64,000 bases of DNA, taken from assembly GCF_029910095.1 (NCBI RefSeq), contig NZ_CP094526.1:4154001-4218000 (forward strand), read 5' to 3'. Position 1 is the stretch's first letter; each line of letters opens with the position of its first letter. The translations under genes were made by a program, and so were the position numbers. Origin of the DNA: Bradyrhizobium sp. ISRA464 (GTDB lineage: Bacteria; Pseudomonadota; Alphaproteobacteria; Rhizobiales; Xanthobacteraceae). This document shows, in pieces, positions 29,274-35,664 of the stretch. The notes beneath the pieces are model-generated. The model did not search any database. It had not been told where the DNA came from and was given only the letters and a program-made list of their open reading frames with translations.

Positions 29274-30551
29274 GAGACATAGGTGACAAAACGTACCGGA
29301 CACATGGGTTACACTTTCCGCTTTTGTTCTGCGGGAGGTGTGGATGCCGTGGAAAGCAAGTTCGGTGATGGAAGAACGCCTTCGCTTTGTTGCCCGCCTC
29401 CTGGAGGGCGAGGCCATGACGGATGTCTGCCGGGAGTTCGGAGTCTCCCGCAAGACCGGCTACAAGATTTTCGATCGCTACAAGGAGGAAGGGTTGGTCG
29501 CCCTGAGCGATCGGTCGCGGCGGCCGGTGCGCTATGCCAATCAACTGCCGGGGCAAATCGAGAGCCTGATTGTCCGTCTCAAGGCCGAGAAGCCGCACTG
29601 GGGTGCGCGCAAGATCCGTGAGCTTCTGGTCCGGCGGCTCGATGGCGATATCCGTATTCCGGCCAAAAGCACCATCCATGCGGTGCTCGATCGCCATGAC
29701 CTGGTCAAGCGCTCAGGCGGGCCGCGCCACCGCGCGCGCGGCACGCCGCTCTCCGCAGGCGTCGGACCTAATGAGCTATGGTGCGCCGACTTCAAGGGTG
29801 AGTTCAAACTCGGCAATGGCCGCTACTGTTACCCGCTCACCGTCACTGACCATGCCTCGCGCTTCCTGCTACTGTGCGAAGCGCTCGATTCAACCCGCGA
29901 AGAGCCGGCAATTAGCGCCTTCGAGCGGTTGTTCCGCGAGCGCGGCCTGCCACAGGCTATCCGATCCGACAACGGCGTACCCTTCGCCAGCCCCAATGCC
30001 TTGTTCAACCTCTCAAGGCTCTCGGTGTGGTGGCTTCGACTTGGGATTGCGATCGAGCGCATCAAGCCAGGCCACCCACAGCAGAATGGCCGTCATGAGC
30101 GCATGCACCTCACGCTCAAGAAGGAGGCCACCCGTCCACCCGGGTTCAACAGCCTGCAGCAGCAGGACCGCTTCGATGCGTTCCTTCGTGAGTTCAATAC
30201 CGAACGGCCTCATGAGGCGCTCGGCATGAAGTGCCCGGCCGAACTCTACGTCGCTTCTCCACATTGCTACGACGGGCTGCCGGATCTCACCTGTCCGTTC
30301 CACGACCGTGACGTGCTCGTCACCGCCTGCGGACGGCTCTGCCTGCACCGCAAGAGGATCAATATCTCAACTGTGCTGGCGGGCCAGAAACTCGGCATCA
30401 AGGAGGTCGACGAGGGCATTTGGCTCGCGACCTTCATGCACTATGATTTGGGATACTTCGACCTGGAACAGAAAACCCTGCAACCTCTCGACAACCCGTT
30501 CGGCACGAGGTTGTCACCCATGTCTTAGGTACGATCTGTTACCCAGGTCTC
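29274..30551 (+). mobile_element. IS481-family insertion sequence
   Basis: Element of about 1.28 kb with one transposase gene. The ends are 40-bp ungapped imperfect inverted repeats (29274-29313 and 30512-30551, 31 of 40 positions identical), starting GAGACATAGGTGACA on the left and GAGACCTGGGTAACA on the right. The transposase stop lies inside the right repeat. No clear target duplication is visible; bases just outside (GCCC / GGGC) extend the symmetry, so the exact ends may be a few bases further out. Inserted 23 bases from a tRNA-Ser gene. Confidence 0.8.
29344..30528 (+). CDS. IS481-family transposase
   Basis: A DDE transposase of 394 residues. An N-terminal helix-turn-helix (EAMTDVCREFGVSRKTGYKI) is followed by a second DNA-binding part and the integrase core with the triad Asp in LWCADFKGEF, Asp in IRSDNGVPF and Glu in NGRHERMHLTLKKE. 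All three are present and the frame is intact, so the enzyme may be active. The C-terminal domain (LHRKRINISTVLAGQKLGIK) is typical of longer IS481 members. ATG 29344 has GGAGG five bases upstream. Flanked by 40-bp inverted repeats. Confidence 0.93.
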   Translation: MPWKASSVMEERLRFVARLLEGEAMTDVCREFGVSRKTGYKIFDRYKEEGLVALSDRSRRPVRYANQLPGQIESLIVRLKAEKPHWGARKIRELLVRRLDGDIRIPAKSTIHAVLDRHDLVKRSGGPRHRARGTPLSAGVGPNELWCADFKGEFKLGNGRYCYPLTVTDHASRFLLLCEALDSTREEPAISAFERLFRERGLPQAIRSDNGVPFASPNALFNLSRLSVWWLRLGIAIERIKPGHPQQNGRHERMHLTLKKEATRPPGFNSLQQQDRFDAFLREFNTERPHEALGMKCPAELYVASPHCYDGLPDLTCPFHDRDVLVTACGRLCLHRKRINISTVLAGQKLGIKEVDEGIWLATFMHYDLGYFDLEQKTLQPLDNPFGTRLSPMS

Positions 30552-30573
30552 CGGGCTGGACACACAACGGTGA

Positions 30574-30663
30574 TGGCGGAAGGGGTGGGATTCGAACCCA
30601 CGGTACCCTTGCGGGCACGCCGGTTTTCAAGACCGGTGCCTTAAACCACTCGGCCACCCTTCC
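30574..30663 (-). tRNA. tRNA-Ser (anticodon UGA)
   Basis: Ninety bases including an encoded CCA. The acceptor stem GGAAGGG / CCCTTCC pairs fully; the anticodon arm CCGGTCTTGAAAACCGG places TGA in the loop; a long variable arm (GTGCCCGCAAGGGTACC) identifies a class II tRNA-Ser; the T arm holds GGTTCGAATCC. It is read leftward. The 5' half (30625-30663) is part of an exact 40-bp repeat found again at 33954-33993, so this gene is the attachment site of the element to its right and its present upstream DNA belongs to that element. Confidence 0.96.
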
Positions 30664-30664
30664 A
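30625..30664. repeat. Attachment-site repeat, left copy (in tRNA-Ser)
   Basis: Forty bases from TTTCAAGACCGG to CACCCTTCCA, covering the anticodon loop to the 5' end of the tRNA-Ser gene plus one base. The same 40 bases recur without mismatch at 33954-33993 in the same orientation. Identity stops in the anticodon loop on one side, where crossover by a tyrosine recombinase is expected. This copy is the functional one. Confidence 0.85.
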
Positions 30665-30732
30665 AGCCTCTGAACGATTTGGGCTTTTAATCATCAATTC
30701 GAGAACAAAGCGAGTCATCTGCTACCGCTTTG

Positions 30733-31137
30733 CTACCCAACGTCATCGGCGCGCTTGTTTATTGCGGCGCGCAAGGCTCCGTCAACCGAGGTGGCCTCTT
30801 CCTGCATGTTCGGCATCAGATGGCTATAAATGTCCATCGTGATCGCGATCGAGGAGTGGCCCAGCCGTTCCTGGACGACCTTGGGATGGATCTTCGATGC
30901 AAGCATGTGACTGGCGTGGCTATGGCGCAGCCCATGCAGGGTGATGCGCCACTCCTTCAGGAACTCGGAGACCGCATGGGTCAGGCTTCGCGGCCGCAGA
31001 GGCGAGCCATCAGCCTGGGTGACCACATGCCAATCGTTGTCTGCCCTGACACCCAGCCGGAGCAGTTCCTGAACCTGCACCACGCGCCACCGGCGCAGTT
31101 CCTCGACCGCCCCTTTTCGCGATATTCGCTGCCGCAA
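30733..31137 (-). pseudogene. Tyrosine recombinase (integrase), C-terminal fragment
   Basis: About 135 residues of the catalytic domain: ITLHGLRHSHASHMLASK (His-x-x-Arg motif), VQERLGHSSIAITMDIYSHL (the LGH motif and the nucleophile Tyr), and a C-terminal tail. The N-terminal arm-binding and core-binding domains and the first catalytic Arg are missing; the frame runs back only to a stop near 31231 with no ATG. Intact family members have about 350-400 residues, so this is a truncated, inactive integrase. Its stop lies 70 bases from the tRNA-Ser gene, the usual place for the integrase of a tRNA-targeting element. Confidence 0.85.
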
Positions 31138-31390
31138 AGCCTGGTGCTCAGCGGCGTGACAGATCCAAACATTGCCGGACCTCAGTAGCCGTTCACATGG
31201 ATCAGCTGCAGGCCTGCGCGTTGCCGGGCATCAGCGTCTGTAGTCGCGCCTGCTGAACATGTTCCGAAACCCTCGTGGCAGCCGTGGAATCCCATCATCC
31301 GGATTCGGCCCGTTGCACTTCGGGCAGGGCCCGCCAGCGCCGCCGCGCCTACAGGCGTGATTACCGGTCCAGGGCTGGTCCGGATGCTTC

Positions 31391-31642
31391 TCACAGACCC
31401 CAGCCGGTGTCGTCGCGGAGAATGCATTGGACGGTCATGCCAGCGACCGAAGAGGTCTCCTTGACCTCGCGGAGCCGAAGCTCTGAGCCGGCCGGCATGT
31501 ACCCGAGGAGTGTGTGTCGCGTCCGTCCAGCGATCTCATCGCGGCGCATGGAGTCGCGCTCTGAGTGATAAGCCTCCATGTCGGCGACGAACTGGCGCGC
31601 GACTTCCGGCGGGATCTCAATCAGCTTTCGGGTGATAGGCAT
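31391..31642 (-). CDS. Short hypothetical protein of the integrated element
   Basis: A protein of 83 residues (MPITRKLIEIPPEVARQFVA, then DMEAYHSERDSMRRDEIAGR). Mostly helical; no domain recognised, though the N-terminal half resembles proteins I associate with Bradyrhizobium islands. The ATG at 31642 is preferred; an upstream start at 31774 would read through low-complexity sequence. The C-terminus (CILRDDTGWGL) may be altered, since the DNA to the left is the eroded start of the integrase. Function unknown. Confidence 0.5.
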   Translation of the reverse strand: MPITRKLIEIPPEVARQFVADMEAYHSERDSMRRDEIAGRTRHTLLGYMPAGSELRLREVKETSSVAGMTVQCILRDDTGWGL

Positions 31643-31780
31643 GCCCAGTAAATAGGTCCGGGTCGGTTTGGTTGCGATGTCGGGAGCTATGCGCCGCGAA
31701 GCCAGATTCAAGGCGTGTAATCGCGCCTCTGGCTTGCGCGGGCCGGGTCTCCCGAGCCGGGCGCCCAAACCCATATGTGT

Positions 31781-31877
31781 GTCGTGCGGTAGCGCCTGGC
31801 GCTATCGCCGCCCTCCTTCGAGGGCGTTTCCTCCCTAGACTTGGGGCCGCTTGTTGTTTCGAGCGGCCCTTTTTCTT
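31781..31877 (+). ncRNA. Candidate trans-acting small RNA with CCUCC motifs
   Basis: Rightward candidate transcript of about 95 bases in the gap between two leftward genes. It has a stem TAGCGCC-T-GGCGCTA (31790-31804), a second stem GCCCTC-CTTC-GAGGGC, a single-stranded segment TTTCCTCCCTAGAC, and a strong terminator GGGCCGCT / AGCGGCCC followed by TTTTTCTTT. Two CCUCC segments complement the ribosome-binding consensus. That layout recalls alphaproteobacterial small RNAs such as the ar14/ar15 and cuckoo types. No protein gene on this strand precedes the terminator. A CATATG near 31772 could be part of a promoter. Expression is not shown. Confidence 0.5.
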
Positions 31878-31878
31878 T
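31844..31878 (+). terminator. Rho-independent terminator of the candidate sRNA
   Basis: GGGCCGCT (31844-31851) and AGCGGCCC (31862-31869) form an eight-base stem with a ten-base loop, followed directly by TTTTTCTTT. It faces right, although both neighbouring genes face left, so it needs its own rightward transcript. Confidence 0.8.
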
Positions 31879-32128
31879 AGCCCGCCTCGGGGAACAGGTC
31901 TCTGCCGGCCTGCGTCATTCTGGTGGAGGTGCCGCTCTCGTGGACCTTCTCGAGCCATCCGCGCTCGATCGCCAGATCTAAACCCGCGCGGTACTCGGCC
32001 GTCGTCCCTTTGTCCTCGAACAGAAAAGGCCCGTTGATCTTCTCAATGTAGATCCGGCCGTCCTGGATGGGTTCGAACTTGCGTGCGTGCCCGCGTGTAT
32101 AGCACGCCACCCACAAGCTCGTCCGCAA
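31877..32128 (-). CDS. Short hypothetical protein, start uncertain
   Basis: An open frame of 83 residues (YTRGHARKFEPIQDGRIYIE, then a winged-helix-like tail AIERGWLEKVHESGTSTRMT). The second half could be a small DNA-binding domain, but no family is certain. The only starts are TTG at 32128 and internal GTG codons, none with a clear ribosome-binding site, so the gene may be a 5'-truncated remnant. It lies inside the tRNA-bounded element. Confidence 0.4.
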   Translation of the reverse strand: MRTSLWVACYTRGHARKFEPIQDGRIYIEKINGPFLFEDKGTTAEYRAGLDLAIERGWLEKVHESGTSTRMTQAGRDLFPEAG

Positions 32129-32298
32129 TTCTAGAGGAGGGCATTGGCGCCCACGGCGCCGTTAAATTGTCCCCTCGCTCTCTGATTCCAACTAGCCACG
32201 CTGGCGCATGTCAGCCGGTCGGCGACGGGAGCGAACCGAACTCGGCTGAGTCGAGTTCTGCGAAGCGGGCAGGGCCAACTCTGAGCAGAAGGCTCTTA

Positions 32299-32451
32299 AT
32301 GAATATGTTCGTCTCGTTCGCGGCGGTTGCTGCTGCGCCCGCTGTCGCTCTGACCTCGGCTCCCGATGGGCCGTTTGCGATCGATCACCAAGCTATCTTG
32401 GCTTCGCGTCGAGCAAATCGTCGACCTGCTCCGCACGCGATACATCTGTGA
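32299..32451 (+). CDS. Short exported hypothetical protein or gene start of a broken gene
   Basis: A frame of 50 residues with a signal-like start (MNMFVSFAAVAAAPAVALTS) and GAAGG six bases before the ATG. It continues APDGPFAIDHQAIL and then loses any pattern (ASRRANRRPA), as if it ran out of its true frame. It overlaps the start of the next gene by four bases. It is likely the surviving front of a small secreted protein family joined to unrelated DNA. Function unknown. Confidence 0.4.
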   Translation: MNMFVSFAAVAAAPAVALTSAPDGPFAIDHQAILASRRANRRPAPHAIHL

Positions 32452-33182
32452 GGGCTGGAAGATGGACGAGGACGGAGCAGCGCGCTGCCCTGAATTACTT
32501 CCGTCGGCACGTCTTTGGGCCTGCGTTCAAGGATGAAGATGAGGACACGGCTGCATACCATCAAGCGTTTTTTAGCTCGCATGGTCAGGATCTTGACTGG
32601 ATCCATGGCGGAAATCCCGCGGGTTTGATCTGCGGCGGCGCGCACCATTCGAGACATGCTGATGCTGAATTGCTCACGCTGCGGGAAAGGATGCTTGAGC
32701 TTCGGACTGCGGAGCAGGAGGCGACCGCCGAATGCATGCGAACATACGACGTCTATCATCGCTTGAGGCCCGCGCTGCCGCGCGAGCTGATTTGGAGGCT
32801 TGGCGATCCGGCCGGTTACGTCATCCAGTACAGCCACCTGTTCAGGTCTCGACCGAAGAAGCACAAGCAGCGTCGCGCTGACCAACCCATCACGGCCTAC
32901 CGGCGTTGGCGCGCAGAGGAAACGGCCGCGGAAGAGCAATCGGGATACCTTCCGGCCGAGGAGAAGAGCGAGGCGATCGGCCGCTCAATGCATGAGGTCT
33001 ATGAGCGGATGTTCGCCATCAAGCCGAAATCGATAGAGGGCTACCGAGCACTTGCCAGTGCCGTGCTCTATCGCTGCTGGGCGGGCGAAATAAGCAGGTA
33101 CGATGACATCGAAACGAGCGCGCTCGCTGCCTTGGTTTCGGCGCTCACCGGCGTCGGAATTACCGGGACTGAGGCTGCGTAG
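32448..33182 (+). pseudogene. Hypothetical protein gene with an N-terminal frameshift
   Basis: The frame from GTG 32448 encodes 244 residues: NYFRRHVFGPAFKDEDED early, QDLDWIHGGNPAGLICGG, then a long helical part (ELLTLRERMLELRTAEQEAT; ALPRELIWRLGDPAGY) and EGYRALASAVLYRCWAGEI. Upstream a different frame reads VEQIVDLLRTRYICEGWKMD and EDGAAR. Removing the T at 32486 joins the two smoothly, so a one-base insertion seems to have split the gene; the intact start would be near ATG 32366. The part from about residue 60 on looks like a second protein fused in. Both are unassigned families of rhizobial islands. A shortened protein may still be made. Confidence 0.5.
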
Positions 33183-33378
33183 GGCGCCCAAAACTACGCC
33201 GCCGGTCTCGAAATGATACGGGCCGGCGGCGCTTATTCCTGAACTGGGACGCTGAAATCCCCAGCAGCGAACGTACTGCACAGCCTGTGCCAAAGGCAGA
33301 TGGCGCACATTGCGAGCAACCAAGCGGATTATGTGGCGTTTCCCTTCAAGTGTTCCCTGAACCCAGGGAGGGTTTCCG

Positions 33379-33744
33379 ATGTTCAGAAAAGTTCTTCTAT
33401 CCCTAGTCGCTATTGCAGCCATAGGCGGGGCGCCGACGGTGGCTTCTGCGCGCGGCGGATTCGGCTTTCATGGAGGCGGTTTCCATGGTGGCTTCGCGGG
33501 AGGTGGTTGGCACCGTGGATTTGGCCCTGCTTTCGCTGGCGGACTTATCACAGGAGCCGTGATCGGAGGTCTCGCATCGTCCGCATATGCTTGGGGGCCA
33601 GACTACGATTACTACGGTGGGTATGCGCCGGCGTACTACCCAGGGCCGGGCTACGGATACTACGGGTATCGGAGCTGCCCTGAGCCCGGTTACGGGGAAT
33701 ACTACAACTGCGGCGCCTATGCTGTGCCAGGGTATGGCTACTAG
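33379..33744 (+). CDS. Small secreted Gly/Tyr-rich protein
   Basis: An exported protein of 121 residues. The signal peptide is about residues 1-24 (VLLSLVAIAAIGGAPTVASA). The mature part is glycine-histidine rich (GGFGFHGGGFHGGFAGGGWH), has one hydrophobic glycine-rich segment (FAGGLITGAVIGGLASSAYA) and a tyrosine-rich end (YYPGPGYGYYGY) with two cysteines. GGGAGGG before the ATG is a strong ribosome-binding site. Similar proteins are common in Bradyrhizobium and of unknown role; the hydrophobic segment suggests membrane contact. Last gene inside the tRNA-bounded element. Confidence 0.7.
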   Translation: MFRKVLLSLVAIAAIGGAPTVASARGGFGFHGGGFHGGFAGGGWHRGFGPAFAGGLITGAVIGGLASSAYAWGPDYDYYGGYAPAYYPGPGYGYYGYRSCPEPGYGEYYNCGAYAVPGYGY

Positions 33745-33953
33745 AGACCGTCTCACGGAAAAGAATTATGCCGCCGGGCTCGAAATACACTTTCCCTCAA
33801 TGCAGACGGTCGGACTCCTACCGACTTTGCTACCCAACTAGAAAGAACTGGCTAGGATGGAGAGGGATATGACGGCAATCGCCGATCAAAAAAAACCAAC
33901 TAACAAGGATACTTGCAAACGGCTCGTCACCTAACGGTATGGCTGTTTCTGAA

Positions 33954-33993
33954 TTTCAAGACCGGTGCCTTAAACCACTCGGCCACCCTTCCA
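33954..33993. repeat. Attachment-site repeat, right copy (tRNA-Ser fragment)
   Basis: Exact copy of 30625-30664: the 5' half of tRNA-Ser without its 3' half. It marks the right junction of the integrated element. The DNA to its right should be the original upstream region of the tRNA-Ser gene; read leftward it holds TGCTATGCC, an extended -10-like sequence, about 26 bases from the tRNA fragment. Confidence 0.85.
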
Positions 33994-34090
33994 TTCGCGG
34001 ATGCGAGCGGCATAGCAAAGAGGTGTGCATCGCGAAAGGGGGCCTAGGCGTCCCCTTGGGTGGGCGCTTGGGCGCCCCATGCTAGACTTT

Positions 34091-34189
34091 TCATTTGAGC
34101 GCGAAAGCCAAGAGACTCGAGCACAGCAGCACGAGGCTCGCTGCGGTCAGAGTGAGAAATCCGTCGGAGACCAAATCGTGATTACGCAT
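34091..34189 (-). CDS. Very short single-helix membrane protein
   Basis: A frame of 32 residues: MRNHDLVSDGFLTLTAAS followed by the hydrophobic LVLLCSSLLAFALK, a single membrane helix with a short charged N-terminus. AGGTG five bases before the ATG supports translation. A second protein of this size is encoded at 34289-34378 on the same strand. Function unknown; such short proteins often bind and tune larger membrane complexes. Confidence 0.45.
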   Translation of the reverse strand: MRNHDLVSDGFLTLTAASLVLLCSSLLAFALK

Positions 34190-34288
34190 GACACACCTGC
34201 CTGACCCGATGCTCATCCGAACTGATTAAAGCTTTCCGAACAGTCGCTCCTGGAAAGAAGTGATGCATCTTTCCGCTTCAACGGACCG

Positions 34289-34378
34289 TCAGGCCCGGTA
34301 CCGATAGCCTTCCACGGCATGAGCCAAGAAGATGGCTGCACTCACCAGGCCCATAACCGCCGTAACCGTCTCGATCAT
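34289..34378 (-). CDS. Very short membrane protein
   Basis: A frame of 29 residues: MIETVTAVMGLVSAAIFLAH, then AVEGYRYRA. The hydrophobic helix is bracketed by an acidic start and a basic end, a good membrane topology signal. AAAGGAA lies upstream of the ATG at a slightly long spacing. I associate a closely similar sequence with Bradyrhizobium genomes, which suggests conservation; this needs a search. Function unknown. Confidence 0.5.
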   Translation of the reverse strand: MIETVTAVMGLVSAAIFLAHAVEGYRYRA

Positions 34379-34719
34379 CGCAAACGTTCCTTTGCGCCCC
34401 ACACGCGAGAGAAAACGATTGCAGCCTTGCACAGTCAAAAAGATTCAATTGTTGGAATCGAAGATGGGGCCTGACTGATGATTTGCTGCAACAGTGTGTC
34501 TGATTGCGAGACAGGAGAGGGCGCTCGGTGCGCCGGCAGGTCCGTAGATCCACTGAGAGGCGCACAACCAATCGTTCACCACGGGGTGGCTCTCCCCATT
34601 TCCGCCTTGTTCCGGTTGCGATATCTTCACCATCCGGTGCGGAGGTGGGCCGCATCGTGACGGAAGGGACGCCGACGCCTCGCAGTAGGTGCGGGTCCGG
34701 CAAATGGTACTTGGGGCAG
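34379..34719. other. Intergenic region upstream of rlpA
   Basis: 341 bases between a short leftward gene and rlpA. It should contain divergent promoters. Open frames here extend into rlpA or are antisense to nothing recognisable; none has a ribosome-binding site with family features. No repeats or clear operators seen. Confidence 0.35.
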
Positions 34720-35646
34720 ATGGGGATCACACGGCCAGATTCGATTATCCGGACGGCGCGCGGCGCCATTGCCGTGGCGACCTGCCTCGTCCTCGCCAAC
34801 TGCGCTTCGTCGAACAAGTTCGCAAGCCGCGTCGATCCCAAATACGGCGTTTCCTCGAGCCCGCGCGTCGTGGCGTTCGGTGAGCCCGTGCCGAAGGGCG
34901 GCGGCACCTACCGGGTCGGCAAGCCCTATGTTGTCGCCGGCCGTACCTATGTGCCCGAGGAGGACGTCAACTACCGCGCCGAGGGCATCGCCTCCTGGTA
35001 TGGCGACGACTTCCACGGCCGCCTGACCGCCAATGGCGAGGTGTTCGATATGGGGTCGCTGACGGCCGCCCATCCGACCCTGCCGATGCCGTGCTATGCC
35101 CGCGTCACCAATCTGAGCAACGGCAAATCGCTGATCGTTCGCGTCAATGACCGTGGCCCATACCACGGCAATCGCCTCATAGACGTCTCGAACAAGGCTG
35201 CCGAACTGCTTGAATTCAAAGGGAACGGTACGGCCCGGGTTCGCGTCGAATATGTCGGCCGGGCGCCACTCGAAGGGTCCGACGACCGCCAGCTCATGGC
35301 GACCTTGCGCACTGGCACGCCGGCCCCGGCGCCGTCGCTGGTGCGGGTCGCCTCCGCGCGATCGTTCGTGCCTGACATGTCGTCCTCGGCCGGTCGCGTC
35401 CGCGGCGACGTCCCGCTGCCGGAAGGGCGGCCCTACAGCCTGGGCAACACCTCGGCCGATTACGCGTCGACTGGCGCCACCTCCGAAATATCAGCCTCCA
35501 GCCGCTCGCGCGGCCGCGTCCTGAACAATCCGCGGGAAGTGTCCTACGAGGCCGACGCCCGCTATGCCGCGAATCCGGCCCCGTCCTATGTGCCGATCGA
35601 CGCGCGCGGGCCGGCCGAAGTGCTGAGCGGACGCGGTCTCTACTGA
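34720..35646 (+). CDS. rlpA: RlpA-family septal lipoprotein (lytic transglycosylase-like)
   Basis: A lipoprotein of 308 residues. The signal ends in the lipobox LANC (residues 23-26), so it is lipidated and outer-membrane bound. The double-psi beta-barrel spans about residues 85-175 (EGIASWYGDDFHGRLTANGE; IVRVNDRGPYHGNRLIDVS). RlpA cleaves denuded peptidoglycan strands in the septum in some bacteria. The C-terminal part is low in complexity and lacks the SPOR domain of the E. coli protein, so septal targeting may differ. ATG 34720 with GGGG upstream fits the lipoprotein signal. First of a rightward series of cell-wall and replication genes. Confidence 0.9.
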   Translation: MGITRPDSIIRTARGAIAVATCLVLANCASSNKFASRVDPKYGVSSSPRVVAFGEPVPKGGGTYRVGKPYVVAGRTYVPEEDVNYRAEGIASWYGDDFHGRLTANGEVFDMGSLTAAHPTLPMPCYARVTNLSNGKSLIVRVNDRGPYHGNRLIDVSNKAAELLEFKGNGTARVRVEYVGRAPLEGSDDRQLMATLRTGTPAPAPSLVRVASARSFVPDMSSSAGRVRGDVPLPEGRPYSLGNTSADYASTGATSEISASSRSRGRVLNNPREVSYEADARYAANPAPSYVPIDARGPAEVLSGRGLY

Positions 35647-35664
35647 ATCAAGCACTTCGTCGGA

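Larger units (their letters stand above)
30625..33993. mobile_element. Remnant of a tRNA-Ser-integrated element
   Basis: About 3.3 kb bounded by exact 40-bp direct repeats (30625-30664 and 33954-33993). Contents in order: truncated tyrosine recombinase facing the tRNA, a short hypothetical, a candidate small RNA, another short hypothetical, a frameshifted gene and a small secreted protein. No complete integrase, replication or transfer gene remains, so the element is degenerate or depends on a helper. The recombinase next to the tRNA is the usual order for integrative elements. Confidence 0.75.

Noticed and set aside
33954..33993. Second complete tRNA-Ser gene
   Set aside because: Only the 5' half is present; the anticodon and the variable, T and 3' acceptor parts are missing.
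30574..34000. CRISPR array suggested by repeated short sequences
   Set aside because: Only paired repeats at the two ends of one element exist; no regularly spaced repeats with spacers were seen anywhere in the window.
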